The notes: generated by a model from the letters alone, not told the origin. DNA of 64,000 nucleotides from Hyaloperonospora brassicae (GCA_947650285.1 CANTFL010001441.1:124001-188000); one strand, 5' to 3'. Positions 31,934 to 43,470 are shown, numbered from the stretch's first letter. Program-made: numbers and translations.

Positions 31934-32379
31934 TGCAACGGGGCACACCCCTCGTGTGAACTTAACGCAAAGGTGATGTGTGCCCGACAAGCGTACACAG
32001 GGCAACCGAGGACCCGGTAGGTAAAACAGAACCCGAAAGCTCTGTCTTGAGGGAAAAGTAGAACTGTTTATTTAATATAGTTATTACGTTAATAAACCAT
32101 CTGTTGACTTACTCTAACTATGTTAAACTATCTTCTCCTATGTGTGTCCCTTGCTCACCATCCATTGCGCGCGTCCAGCAGCGATTGGTGGTTGAGTTGG
32201 TTGATGTACACTGTACATCAACCGAGAAGTGGACCCCTCCACGGATATTATCCTTAGCGATAATATCCCGACAACATCACTCATTTCGAGTGATGTTGAT
32301 TGAATATTATCAAAACAGATAATATTCAAAAATTGGTACTTTCGTCCCAATTAATATGTAACGGGCTCACCCCGTTTCA
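31934..32379 (-). mobile_element. Solo LTR of Gypsy family 1 with intact target-site duplication
   Basis: A 446-bp LTR, on the plus strand TGCAACGGGGCACACC to CGGGCTCACCCCGTTTCA, in the same orientation as the LTR at 25,025-25,469. It is bounded by the direct repeat TCATA at 31,929-31,933 and 32,380-32,384, with no internal element sequence. It contains short dyads (GTTGATGTACACTGTACATC; GATATTATCC...GATAATATCC) that are also in the other copies. Confidence 0.9.
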
Positions 32380-32384
32380 TCATA

Positions 32385-32990
32385 CTCAATATGTTTTATA
32401 CCTTTCGCTGACCTACTTTACCCGATGTCGTATTCCGGATTACTTTCACTCCTATCACGGCATTGTTATGCGACGCTGACAATGCGCCGTCTACTTACAT
32501 GAATCCTGCTACACCGCCTACGCGGCAGCTGCACAAATATTCTATGCCAAATCTATTGTAGATGGAAAATCTAGATACGCAACGTGAGTTTGCAGGCGAA
32601 ATATAACGTAAATGCGGCTTATGCTTGAGGCGTCAACGCACATGTGTTTATTGAGACTGGAAATGAACGAAAATAGCAGCAAAGTTTTCTTCGTAATAAG
32701 ATAGGTGTGTGAATAAAGTTGACAAAAGTACTGAGATTATCCGGTATTCGAGACTTTACACGACGATTCTGGGAATGTGTAAATCGGTACGCATATTTTA
32801 CGTCGGCAATGCTTTGTCAAAATTTATTTTTTTCGGTACATATTTATCTGGCATAATTTTAATCTCCCGTCAAAACATGTCAACATCACCCAGCGGGGCC
32901 GACCCATTGATCAGACAGACATTTTACAGTTGCTACAGCATTAAAGTTGCACTTAACATCCAAAAAGTTTGCCAAGACAAGGCTCGCCAT
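32385..32990. other. Spacer before right arm, nothing recognised
   Basis: The last 30-40 bases before 32,992 are still weakly similar to sequence right of 11,998 (inverted), showing an older, longer duplication. The plus-strand frame at 32,709-33,107 starts at a GTG and is not supported. Confidence 0.35.
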
Positions 32991-33028
32991 TATGACGAGC
33001 TCCCATTGCATCATATAGATGTCTTGTT

Positions 33029-33235
33029 GTGCTCCTACATGCTATCAGATGTCAGCACAGTCACTCATCAACAAGCAATGCTGCGTCGCTGGGGACTAGC
33101 TGCTTGAGCAACCAGCTGCTTGATGGCGCTCACCGGATAGGACATTTCGAGGCAGGCTCCAGGTCCGATGGATTCTACTACAGCGCCATCCACCTCAAGT
33201 TGCTAATGTTCAACATCGAAAACCGACGACTATAG
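33029..33235 (+). pseudogene. Protein-like segment in right arm, probably a broken gene
   Basis: Same sequence as 11,755-11,961 in mirror. It contains GHFEAGSRSDGFYYSAIHLK and stops at 33,235. The reading continues, with a frame change, into the segment at 33,298. Function unknown. Confidence 0.35.
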
Positions 33236-33297
33236 CGGCGGCGGAACAGTCATATCGGCCACCAGACTGTCATCCGTCTCCGACAAGACAGCACTAA

Positions 33298-33528
33298 ATC
33301 TCACTCGAAGATTGCCGGAACCAACTTGAAGGATCAGCGGACTGCTCCGACTGCCTGGTGCTTGAGCCACAACGCACGACCCACGAGGCTTCGAACTCTG
33401 TACGCAGACAATCGATCATAGATTTTCTGGAGCCGCGGCAGAATCCATACCGAGTCCCACGTCCTTTTGGCTGGAACGAGTTGATGCTGTCACTGCGTGA
33501 AAAGATTGGCAAGTGCGCTGCGCAGTAG
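33298..33528 (+). pseudogene. Protein-like 76-codon segment in right arm
   Basis: Mirror of 11,462-11,692, with the same frame, the same preceding TAA and the same TAG end. It has Cys-rich (LEDCRNQ...ADCSDCLVL) and IIDFLEPRQNPYRVPRPFGW parts. The lack of a start suggests an exon or a decayed gene 1.5 kb upstream of effector B on the same strand. Confidence 0.4.
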
Positions 33529-34095
33529 TTCGGAACGCTCCGGCTCGCAGCGCGAGCAAACGCCTGGCAAGCGCAGCGTTACAACAGACGTTAGCACTTA
33601 TACCGGCCTACGCTGAACGAGCGTTGACAACGTACTCGGTGTCGACCGTCCACGCGTGACGGCGACGCACTGAGACATAGTTTCCCTGGGCGGGAAACAG
33701 ACACGTGGTGTCAGCTATCGTAGGCTAATTGGAGCAAAGGAGACGAGGGGTCTGCCGTTTCTGGGCTGGGCCGTGCGCTCGGGCCAGATGGTTGTGGCGA
33801 ATGTGCTATAGGGCGGGCGCACGCAGCGAGTCGAAACGCCTGCACGGCTTCCCGTTCACAGCCCACGCAAGCAGGTACCGGAGCTGTTAGGGGCGTCCAG
33901 GCGATCGCTCGGACGAGGTAAACGAAGATGCGCACGTGTGGAACCGACTGTGGTTTCGGTCGAGCAGCGTCTGCGTGGGTAACTAGTAGACACAGCGCAA
34001 TCGAGTGACGATCTTGTGTACGTCCGTCACCGCCGAAGGCTTCGTCGAGGGGTTCGGGAAGACAGGTGTGCGGCAGAAGTGGTCCCTTTCTCTTC

Positions 34096-34181
34096 GTGTC
34101 CGTATACCGGTAGTCTTGTTTTGCTATCGCCCGGCGGCACTGGTCGGCAATAGCAAAACGAGGCCGCCGGCAGACCGACAC
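34096..34181. repeat. Imperfect palindrome, ~40-bp arms (right copy)
   Basis: Mirror of 10,811-10,896: GTGTCCGTATACCGGTAGTC at the left end is complementary, with mismatches, to the right end CCGCCGGCAGACCGACAC. Mismatches between palindrome arms are the same in both copies. Confidence 0.65.
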
Positions 34182-35047
34182 GAACGTACAAGAAGCCCTT
34201 TTGCTGTTGATACAAAGCGGACAAGCCATACAGCCGTAAGAGCTGTCATCTACGGCGACAAGCCGTCCGGAAACAACTCCGGACGCGCACGAGGAAGTGG
34301 CGTTCCTAAGCAGACACCGTACAACTTGATAAGCGTCCAATCGACTATTCTGCCTCTCTTCTCTCTGCCTCTCTGTAAAGGCATGAACTTCAAAGCATCT
34401 GGTCGCTGCAGTGCGGACGCAAACACAGCCCAGTCGACCACTTGTCGTCACTATGATCGATAAGGTCTGTCTGCGCACGTGGGTTGGGACACGTTGTTGA
34501 AGAACAAAGCACGAAGGGCAAATCGACACCGGTCTTATTAACGAATGAGTGGCCGTAGCTATGCGTAAGGATAGCGATATTGAAAGCTACAGTGTGTCCG
34601 ACCCATCGACGCCAAGCTCCGGAACACGTGCATCTCCAAATGTCCCACAGCCTCAGTCTCGACACAAACAGTACCGATTGACCACCTGACGTGTTGCTCG
34701 AGGCAGCTCACCAAGTGCAACAACACCCTCGCCACCGGCGCATCATAGCTCTTAATTGCTTGCGGCAAAGCTGCTCGCCCACAGGTCGATCACAGCACTA
34801 CTTGCAGTCGCCACTTTGCATTCATTGCACAGGCTGCACGCAACAGCTCACCGTCACGCGCACTCCACACGCTCGCAACGTTCGGCTTCGACATGACGAC
34901 AATCGACCCTGATCGCGGGAAGGGATTGTTGTCATCGAGTCGTGGAAAACAGAAGGCACGTCGGCTTGAACTGTAGTTCGGACCTCGACATTTGCCAATT
35001 CGCCGCCTCGACCTCACTGTGTCTTGTCGAGCCGATCGTTCTCTGCG

Positions 35048-35521
35048 ATGCGTCCGTACGCTATCCTGTCAACGGCATTGCTTTGCCTCTCAGCCTGCGG
35101 CAATGCTAGTGCAGCAACTCTGGATAGTGAGCAGCTCATGACGTCCGACGTGACCTCGCCTGCAGTCGCCGAGCGCAATCTGGTCGCTACCGATGAGAGG
35201 GCCGAGCATCGACGTCTCTTTTCCTGGCCGTGGGAAGATGACGAGGTCAAGGACACGGACAAGAAGACCGGCAAAGCAGAGGACTTGGACAGTGCGGAGG
35301 ACAAACCGTTTCATCGTCTGTTCTGGTACCGACCGAAGTACTTCGGGTGGTTTCACCTGCACGGGTTCAATCGGAAGTTCTCTGAGGACAAGATAAAAAG
35401 GAACGAGCAATTACGTCCTTGGTATGGACGGTATAGTACTTTCCTCCACAAAGGCTACATCAGGTACCTGGAATATAAGTGCGCTAGGCCAAAATTCGTG
35501 AAATGGCCTGCTTGTTCATAG
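35048..35521 (+). CDS. Secreted RXLR-like effector protein B (157 aa)
   Basis: The ATG at 35,048 starts the same signal peptide as protein A (MRPYAILSTALLCLSACGNA), followed by RNLV (relaxed RXLR), DER (EER-like), EHRRLF and the acidic SWPWEDDEVK. From there the protein differs from A: a rearranged Lys/Asp/Glu linker, then a domain with the same spacing of aromatics but many substitutions (HRLFWYRPKYFGWFHL; FLHKGYIRYLEYKCA), ending CS rather than CM. The conserved frame (LFWYRP, HKGY, YL.KC, a late Cys) suggests one fold with a changed surface. Role inferred as a host-directed secreted effector; target unknown. Intact, no intron. A possible AATAAA signal lies about 110 bp after the stop. Confidence 0.82.
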   Translation: MRPYAILSTALLCLSACGNASAATLDSEQLMTSDVTSPAVAERNLVATDERAEHRRLFSWPWEDDEVKDTDKKTGKAEDLDSAEDKPFHRLFWYRPKYFGWFHLHGFNRKFSEDKIKRNEQLRPWYGRYSTFLHKGYIRYLEYKCARPKFVKWPACS

Positions 35522-35632
35522 GCACGCGTCTATGCCAGCTACGGAGGGCTTCATCGCCGGCATTCCATCGGTAGCTAAGCTTGTGTCATTTGATGACCAT
35601 TTGTTGAATTAATTGCATGCTTTTCATCTCGA

Positions 35633-35640
35633 CAATAAAA
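35633..35640 (+). terminator. Possible polyadenylation signal of effector B
   Basis: CAATAAAA about 110 bp after the effector B stop. It is only a motif match; the corresponding position in the left arm is diverged. Confidence 0.35.
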
Positions 35641-36223
35641 CGATTTTTGCATTCGGTGCTGTTCACTTCTCGACTAACCGCTGCTTTATCTCACTATTGT
35701 TCTGCCCTGAAGTACCCGTTTTGACGCTCAATTTTCGACGTACACAAACTTTGCTTGTCGTATGCAGCTTTCACAGTGGCGGAAACAAGTAGCTTTCTTG
35801 AGCTTGGGTCACATCTCTTGCTTCAATTGTTCGTCGTGAACACATCGGAGCTTGGCCACAGGCACGTAGGCGAATGTCTCTGACTGGTCAGCAGCAACCT
35901 GATACATGCCCGTCGATATAACAATAGATCGTGCACTTTGCGTTTCTCTCTTTTAGATTCGGTGTACACTGCATCCTTTTGTTGCCCTATTGATAGAGGT
36001 ACAGTATGTGTTGACGGACAGCTTGTTGCGTCGATAGCTACCCATGCCATTCATAAATGTGTACACAGTTAAAGTAGCGTCGCCATTTCAGGTCATGTGC
36101 TAGAACAACATGTTGACGACCTGTCGATCAGCAGGCGACGACGCGTTCGACGGCATCGGTGGCAGATCCTATGACGCTAAAAACTTTCAGCTAGCCGAGC
36201 CACTTGTTATATTGTCGAGTGTC

Positions 36224-36345
36224 TCATTTGTCGGCAATGTACTTGGGTGACCCGCCAGGCGGTAGGCCGTTGCTGCCCCTGCTTTGACAGGACAAGCACC
36301 TAGTAGGCAACGGCTTGAAGCGACAGCGACGCCTCATGCACGTTA
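36224..36345 (-). pseudogene. Conserved CxxC-type coding fragment, right copy
   Basis: The minus strand encodes RCRFKPLPTRCLSCQSRG, a Gly/Pro part and GGSPKY before TGA, homologous to 8,563-8,685. Upstream on the same strand (to 36,439) the frame is open with more Cys (CIGSCKRHCFSC). The Cys pairs could bind zinc. Family unknown. Confidence 0.45.
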
Positions 36346-36599
36346 ATGAGACGCAAGAAAAGCAGTGTCGCTTGCACGATCCAATACATGTCCTGAAAAC
36401 ATCACCAAGACGCCGTTCGAAACGCACGCTGTCGATCACGTCAATTGGCCCATGTCAGAGCTATCGCCGCTTGGCGCGAGTAGGTACATCGACCGATGGA
36501 GCAGTTGAAGTGCTAGTGTCGGGTTGGGACGTTAGGTCGACGCTTTATCTTGACGTTAGGTATGTCTATAGACTGAACATCATGACATGTTGAAGTAGC

Positions 36600-37240
36600 G
36601 TGTTACTCGCCTTTAAAAGCATCGGCCGACCGCCTCGTCACTAGAAAAATGAGAATATGGCGATGATGTCGTGCTTTGTCGTATTGTTATCGCTATCGAT
36701 GACAGAGGTTCACTGAAAAGTGTGAACGATAGGGGGATGTTGTGAATAACTATACAAAAGAAAGAGGTGGGACGCAAGGCCGTTTAGTTGCCGGGTTCTC
36801 CACCCCTATCGTTGTCGCGACATTTGCAACAGCTATACGACATCATAGACGTGCGTGTACTTTGGATAGTTCAGCTTCCGGAGCGAGACGTCTACGGCTG
36901 TATTTTTTTCATACTTCACCCTCATGAGCGTAATTTGAATCTGATCGTCGCATGTACACTGGCAAAAATATCGGTATAAATTAATGACAATAAAAAGATA
37001 CACAGCAAACATTCGACCAGAATTCGGGGTAGCTTCGATCGCTCATTATTTTCATTGCAAGTGAGGTCTAATTCAAGTCTGAAATTTTCGTAAGCTTTCT
37101 TCTTCATTAGGCTACGCTATCTTTCGGTGTACTTCTTGCACTGCGTTGGCGCATAAGGTTCCGAACGTAAGTAAGCCGCTACGCTGTCCTCTGTCCTCGC
37201 TGACGAAGCGATACTCCTTTCAGCGTCTAGTTTCAGTTTT
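36600..37240. other. Spacer, nothing recognised
   Basis: Base composition changes from GC-rich to AT-rich near 36,950. No supported gene. Confidence 0.35.
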
Positions 37241-37246
37241 TAAATC

Positions 37247-37462
37247 ATGGCCCATTCAATTCCTGTCCAAAACGCGCAGCCACCAATAGACATTGCGGTA
37301 ATTCTTGATGCCGGGTATTTCAACGGAAAAACCTGTAGATGGCCCGGCATCGGTCGACTAAAAATGTTTTTGCGCACGTGCCAAATAGACGACCATTTGA
37401 TCACAACTCTGACTACCAAAGAAAATGTAAGCCTACAGTATGCGATGATAGATCGATACTAG
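37247..37462 (+). CDS. Hypothetical 71-aa ORF, perhaps a first exon
   Basis: ATG-started and protein-like throughout (IDIAVILDAGYFNGKTCRWP; RLKMFLRTCQIDDHLITTL). Near the end, GAAAAT is followed by GTAAGC, a good oomycete 5' splice-site match at about 37,427. The frame may therefore be a first exon whose downstream exon is lost or unrecognised in the AT-rich sequence that follows. No family recognised. Confidence 0.35.
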   Translation: MAHSIPVQNAQPPIDIAVILDAGYFNGKTCRWPGIGRLKMFLRTCQIDDHLITTLTTKENVSLQYAMIDRY

Positions 37463-37469
37463 AATGACA

Positions 37470-40400
37470 TTATAAGTATAGTCAATACCCGATCGATCAT
37501 TTTGCATATTTTTAAAACCGGAGAGATGGGTGGGGATTCTTTCCGATAGCATTCTGATATCTTTTCTTATCGCACATTTCTTGATATGTCAAGCGCTGTA
37601 CAAAGAAAAAGTACGAGGCACACTATTTTGCTTATTGTAAAAAATTTCGACATAGGTGGTATATCTATAATAAATATATATATTATATAACCATCATAAC
37701 TGTTTCTGAGTATAATTATTACAGCTGCTATAACTTCGCCTTCGAACAACCAAACGAAGTTCTCGAAATCACAATACTTTTAGCATGGTTATTTTGTAGA
37801 TTTCAGGAGCAGTTTACATACTTAGTCAAATTAGCCCTCTACTTCGTATAAACATTAACAAACTCTCGAACACTTTAAAAACAACAAGGACAGGAACATG
37901 ATAATTTAGTCGTTAGTGCAATGAAGAAGAAGTCGGCCATGTCTACAGCGGTGTTCAAGTTTGAATAAGGTATTGCGTCGGAGTCCGTCACAGTTGAAAG
38001 CTGAACGCCTATATTCCCAATGAATCGTCTAGTGCGTGCTGCGCTGTCGCTGTAATGAAGAAGTTCTCCACACACCTCGCCTACCTATATGGCGGCTATG
38101 AAGAACTCCTAGTGTAAATATCTGTAATTATGTATAACATACAGGTAAAGAAGTAGCTAAATATATGATTTCGTTTTTCAATTAGCCGTGAAGGACATGA
38201 TACTTGATACACGCGCATTCTGTAGAGGCATTATATACCAAGAGTAAAGGGGGGCTGATAAAGAAGCTGCATCGTGTATAAATGTAATCTTGTATTACTT
38301 TTGGAAGAGCTCAATACCTCTGCCACAACTTTACCCAACATTCGGATGTTGCATACGGGTTCCTAATGCGCCATATCTTTCGCGGACGTCTTCGTTGGCG
38401 CTTATACTCCAACACAAATGCCCCAAAAATTTGCCTGATGTGCCATGTCTTCGGCAGAGCGTCTGCTTTATCGCTGTCCTCCAAAAAGGTTTATCAATTG
38501 AAACCAAAAATGTTCTTAAATAAACTTTATTTGACTAATCCGCGCTACGGCGTTCGATGAGTAGAATTTCTATCAATTCCGCAATCATAAACATTTTATG
38601 CAAGTCTGTCTCACGCCATCGCTGTGGCTCCGCTTATATAGTCCTCCCCATTGTTTTTACTGCTTTAAAAGATACATACAAAATTTACATCGCAACGTGC
38701 AAAGGGACTTTAAAGTGGAGCTCGTAAGCATCTTCGACCGAGGCGTTTTAAATTTGTTATATATACACCCATGTGGATTCATTTATAAATACATAGATGG
38801 TATTGACCAAAAGATCGCACGCGTTATCAGAGGCATAAATGCAAACGGGTCCCCTACTATATTCGAGCCATGTTTTTCGAAACAAAAAACCTCTCATTAG
38901 TTTTTATGGACTCACACACGCATTTATAACCTATGCATCAACCTCAATGTTAGTAGCTATATAGTCAATTATCGTGCGTGTGCTCGACAACTAGGCGGCG
39001 TTTTTTGTTCTACAATACCTTGAGTAAATAAAGTATGTAAACCATCTTTTAGATTTCTGGAGTTTATCCGGAACGCTATCAAGTCTCAACTAGCGCTTTG
39101 AGCGATGTCTTCAATGAAGATAAAAATCAGTCTGGATAGGAAGGAGTGTAAATAATGTTTCAGTGCGAATGTCATATATCACCTCGTAAATGATCAAGCG
39201 AGTAAATGATTACATGCGGCTTTGCATAGCGTCCTTGAAAAATACAAATAATCTGGTAAGTACGAATTACAAAATCAACCATAACTTAAAGAGCAAAACC
39301 GGACGATATCGTCATTTATTCTTGGTTGTATTTAGACGAGCCCTCCGTGAACGTCTGTGAAATGTAATGCAGTGATACAAAAAGGAAACAAAAAATAGAC
39401 TTTCCTGTATACGAAATGTAATGCACAGTAAACGCTCGATTGTGTGTAGGTAAATACGAACAATTCCCGAATGCCGAAATTTCCACCATTACAAACGTTC
39501 TGGCCCTGGTCAGACGATACCTCGAGGATGATATATACATTCTCGATGAAAAAGCGGACAAGTCCAAGATAGAAGGGTAATTATAAAGTATATTAAAACG
39601 TAAAAATTGAAATAAATGATCTACTTCAATATATTTTGCGCAATCATTTATAGTTTAGGACCTTAAAAATGCGAAAAGCATTACTCTGATAAAAAGAAAC
39701 CAATATAAAAAGCATTAGTTAATTCTTAGCTAATAATAAACCAATGAAATATTGAAATAAATGTATTGAAAGCTGCGGAGTATTCAAAGCGATGGAGCAT
39801 GCCGCGTGTAGTGCTAAATTCGTATAGATAAACTGTATTCATTGCTCACCCAGAGAGGAACTTAAAGCGGGATTGGGAAGCTTATCAGTAATTTTTACAT
39901 CACTCGAAGATTGTTTCGAATTCATCCCATCTTTATACGAACAAGATAGCACCTGGCACTGAAAAGACGATAGTACTAGACATTTCGCTGCATCAATCGA
40001 ATATTATGTTAAAATTTGCATATGTATGTGATTTATTTATCAAATACCAGTGTTATCATTATTGTTATCGGTATACGTCCTAAAGCAAACTATATGCAGT
40101 AAATTATATCATTTATGTACTAAACGAGAATAATTGTGTCACTCTATACCTTCTGTCTGGTTATAGATCCCAAAAGTGTGAGATAGAACGTATGATAACA
40201 ACTACGTCAGATAGCACCTCTTCTCGAGTTGACTGAAACTTATATCACAACCAGACACGAACGCTTTATATACCCCGTAAATCTTTCAGATATTTTAATT
40301 TTTCGACGCACCAGTAGTGAATCGTGATGTCATGGATTAAGTTAGATCATGTAGCAACTCAGTTGCCTAATATATAGTATTTCACGCTTATAATGAAAGT

Positions 40401-40920
40401 CACCATCACATTGAACTTACCATTTGTTTTTACCTCAATGTTCTATCCGAGATAATCTACTCGAGGAACACCGTACAACTGGCCAAATTTGAGCTCTACC
40501 TGTAACAGCGTCCAACGAAGATTGTGCCATATACCACTAACACACAACCTCTATCGATTGACAACACTGGACAACTTGTTATACTGTGAGTTGCTTATCA
40601 ATTATGATTACATTGCTTCCTGATAAGTAAATACTTTCTTATCAATAAAGCATTCCTTATGTCGGGACACCTTGGTCGGACCCAAAAATGTTATTTCTAC
40701 TGTATATTCAATAATTGTTTCATTTACATTTTTATCAAAATTGACTTCATTAAATAATCGGAGCCGCCAATAAGCCTTCAGTTTTTGCTATTGATATCTT
40801 CAACCCATACATTAAGCAACTTATTGAATTTAAAGATCTCTAAATTTCAAAATGCTTTTGTTGTACTTTAAAGAAAACGTTTATTCATCTAATATCATCT
40901 TGTCAATTTGACCCGTGACA
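37470..40920. other. AT-rich desert, no gene seen
   Basis: Over 3 kb with only short, low-complexity frames on both strands (for example 38,290-38,523, 38,598-38,900, 39,316-39,567). None has a domain or an agreed strand. No repeats beyond simple AT runs. Confidence 0.4.
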
Positions 40921-40937
40921 ACCTCCCTTAAAACTAT

Positions 40938-42965
40938 ATGAAAGACCTTAACCAGATCACAAAAGACCTGCTTGATTTTGTGGACGAAGCCCGTCACGCG
41001 CTCGACGAGCTGACACTGCCGGAAGGCTACGTTACAACAACTAAAAGGCAACAAAGGGTCGGTAACCGCAATGAGGGTGAGGTTAAAGAATTGGATGTGC
41101 AATTCTCATGCAACGGCCCCCGACCTCATACTGGTATAGATTTAGGTACAGCGCCGCTGTGTCAGAACATGGGCTCTAGCCGCGCCACTGGCTGCTCCTT
41201 CTCGGCCATGATCAAACAACAGCGACGTCAAAAACAACCAGACGAGTGGTTGATTAAAGTCACCAATGAAGGTCATGGCCATTATATCATTGTAGATGTC
41301 AACGTGCATCCACGTGTACGTGCTCTGGCTTAAGAACAAGAACAATCGGTATTGCGAGTCTGCCTGCAGGCATCAGCGCTGGTCGCATCGTTGCCTCCAT
41401 TCGGCAATCTGATATTGTGGGTGTTATTGCGCGCGATATATACAACATTCGCGCAAATGAGCGTCGCAGATTGCTAAGATGAAGGTCTCTGCTTACACAA
41501 TTTCTTGAAAGTCTAGGAACAAGCAATGCCAAAAACCAAAATTCGCCGTTCTACGCGAAATTTGATGCTGATCAGCAGCTCACTCACCTCTTTATAGTGA
41601 TTTCCTCTGCCAGGGAAATCACTACCTGTTTCAGCGTAAGTCGGGTATTTTTGATTGACGCCATGTACAAGAACAATCTATTTTTGTCTATCTCTGCTAC
41701 CATCGTGGGCTAAAACTCCGACAAGAAACAGCTAAACATATGCCTATTGCTATATGAGAAACAAGACAGAAGGCAACTGCATCTGGGCGAATCAGAACCT
41801 GAGGCGGGTATTCGTGCTGTTCGACATCACTACACCAAAAACATTCGTTGTTGATCGAAAGATGGCATTATGAACGTGCTCGGTAGGATTTGTATCGTTG
41901 TTATGACACCATTTTGTAAATGAAACATAAGCAAGAGCATTACCGCCAAGATGCAAAGACATTTTGACCCCACAAAGGAGTTAAATTAATAATAGCTCAC
42001 ATGGAACTGCTTAATACAAGCTTAATCAACGAAAGAGTGTGACCTCCAGTTTGTTGCGGTGAAAATTGATCTACCATCTCATGCAATGAAGTATTGAGAT
42101 GATACTTGGTTGATGTACAAGAAGATGTTCGTGTCTTGCTACTTGCACCATTGTCTACATTACGGTTATGTGAAAACGTCACGAGTCGAGAGCGCAATAT
42201 GGATATCAAGAAGTAATATAAAGGATCCACATGTTAATAGCATTACTTTGGACTTAATGATATTGGTAGTTCATGCTAATTTATTATTTATTTGCCCTGA
42301 AGTGATCTATGGTCGGTTTTTCACAGCTCTCGAGTTCGCTTGCCACGGCCAACTTGCTATAGTCAGCCATCAAAACGCAATGGAACGCTTCATTGTCGGA
42401 ATGCAGCTAGGAGCTCTGTTTGCAGGAGTAATGGTCAAGATTTTTGTTGCAAATGTGTTGGCAGCACATCGTTAATGGCTTAAGCGACTTGGCCTAGGAC
42501 CTTGTTAGACATTGATGACAAAAACACGGGTCATCTCTTTATCATGCAATATTCAGATCGCATTGGTCGTTTACAGTACAAGATTTTGACCAGTATTGAG
42601 GGTTGGTTTAAGCTTCAACACGGAGGTCTGACACCGAGAAAGTCATATATTATGTTATGATACTGTGCTAAAAGCACTTCTCGATAGTTATGTGAATGCT
42701 GACAGACACGAGAAAAGGCTGATATACGATCATGCTATCGCTGCTATATATTCCGCAATACGACCCTGTGCTGGTAAGGTTGTGCGGGCGCCCGACAGGC
42801 TCTACCCGCCGCAATTTAATTTACATTGAGAATCTTGAGAGGGAATTTAGTCCCAATAGATGTCGACGATGTGGATGCTGTGGGAATTCGGGGCACAACT
42901 CAAGGACTCGTCGTCAAGCCGCACAAGCACAAATAGTTTCTTCAGCACCTCCAGCATTCCGATAG
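40938..42965 (+). pseudogene. MULE (Mutator-like) transposase relic
   Basis: Pieces in several frames follow MULE order. A FAR1-like region ends VHPRVRALA. Then comes AGISAGRIVASIRQS with RDIYNIRANERRRLLR near 41,380-41,480. FDADQQLTHLFIVISSARE leads into FLIDAMYKNNLFL with the first catalytic Asp near 41,657. A post-catalytic TSRVESA is near 42,175, and ERFIVGMQLGALFAG follows near 42,390. MULEs move DNA by a DDE transposase. At least four frame changes and stops make it dead. The first frame (40,938-41,333) starts with ATG and is open for 131 codons. I could not find terminal inverted repeats. Unknown short frames follow to 43,470. Confidence 0.75.
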
Positions 42966-42999
42966 ATCGAGGGTATAGCGCTTTTTAATCCTATACTTG

Positions 43000-43470
43000 A
43001 TGATGACAATGGTTCATTAAACATAGAACCTGATGAAAATGTTGCTTGTAGTCATCAATATACATGTTCCCCTTTTACTAAGATGCCATCACTATGTAAA
43101 TAACTACGTTCAACTACACATAAAATGTGTCGGAACGGCTCTTTGACACCCCTTAAAGCTTTCCGCAACGGGCGGTTTATACAGGTGGGTTTTTTTAAAT
43201 TACTAAAGCACGCCTTGAGGCTAAGAAGCATAACATATGTGTTGTGATACAGGATCGTATATTTACACATAAATGTCGTACCCACCTTAACCAAGCCGAT
43301 GCTACCCTACATTTCAAGTTCTATATTAGTTTTCTTTCCAATCCAGCAAAAGGGGGGGTAGTCTACGTTTTATCAAGACATAGATGTATTTACGATAGCA
43401 AATGCAGTCGATCAACCAGATGTAAGCGATGTCAAGATAACTCTCGATTAAGAGCGAGCCGAAATTAACA
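43000..43470 (+). pseudogene. Coding-like fragment downstream of MULE, unknown
   Basis: Two plus-strand frames overlap here with protein-like segments (FRNGRFIQVGFFKLLKHALR, and THLNQADATLHFKFYISFLS), interrupted by stops. They may be the C-terminal part of the MULE or of another element. I do not recognise them. Confidence 0.3.

Larger units (their letters stand above)
32992..36500 (+). repeat. Right arm of outer inverted duplication (effector-bearing)
   Basis: Inverted partner of 8,400-11,998. Near-identical from 32,992 to about 35,300, then homologous but diverged through the effector C-terminus, its 3' flank (shared GCTTGTGTCATTTGAT and TTTTCATCTCG motifs) and the CxxC-type fragment at 36,224-36,345. 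Similarity fades near 36,500. Confidence 0.85.

Noticed and set aside
8400..36500. Whole 28-kb region as one large palindrome
   Set aside because: The outer and inner inverted pairs have different centres (about 22,495 and 19,050), so they are separate duplications.
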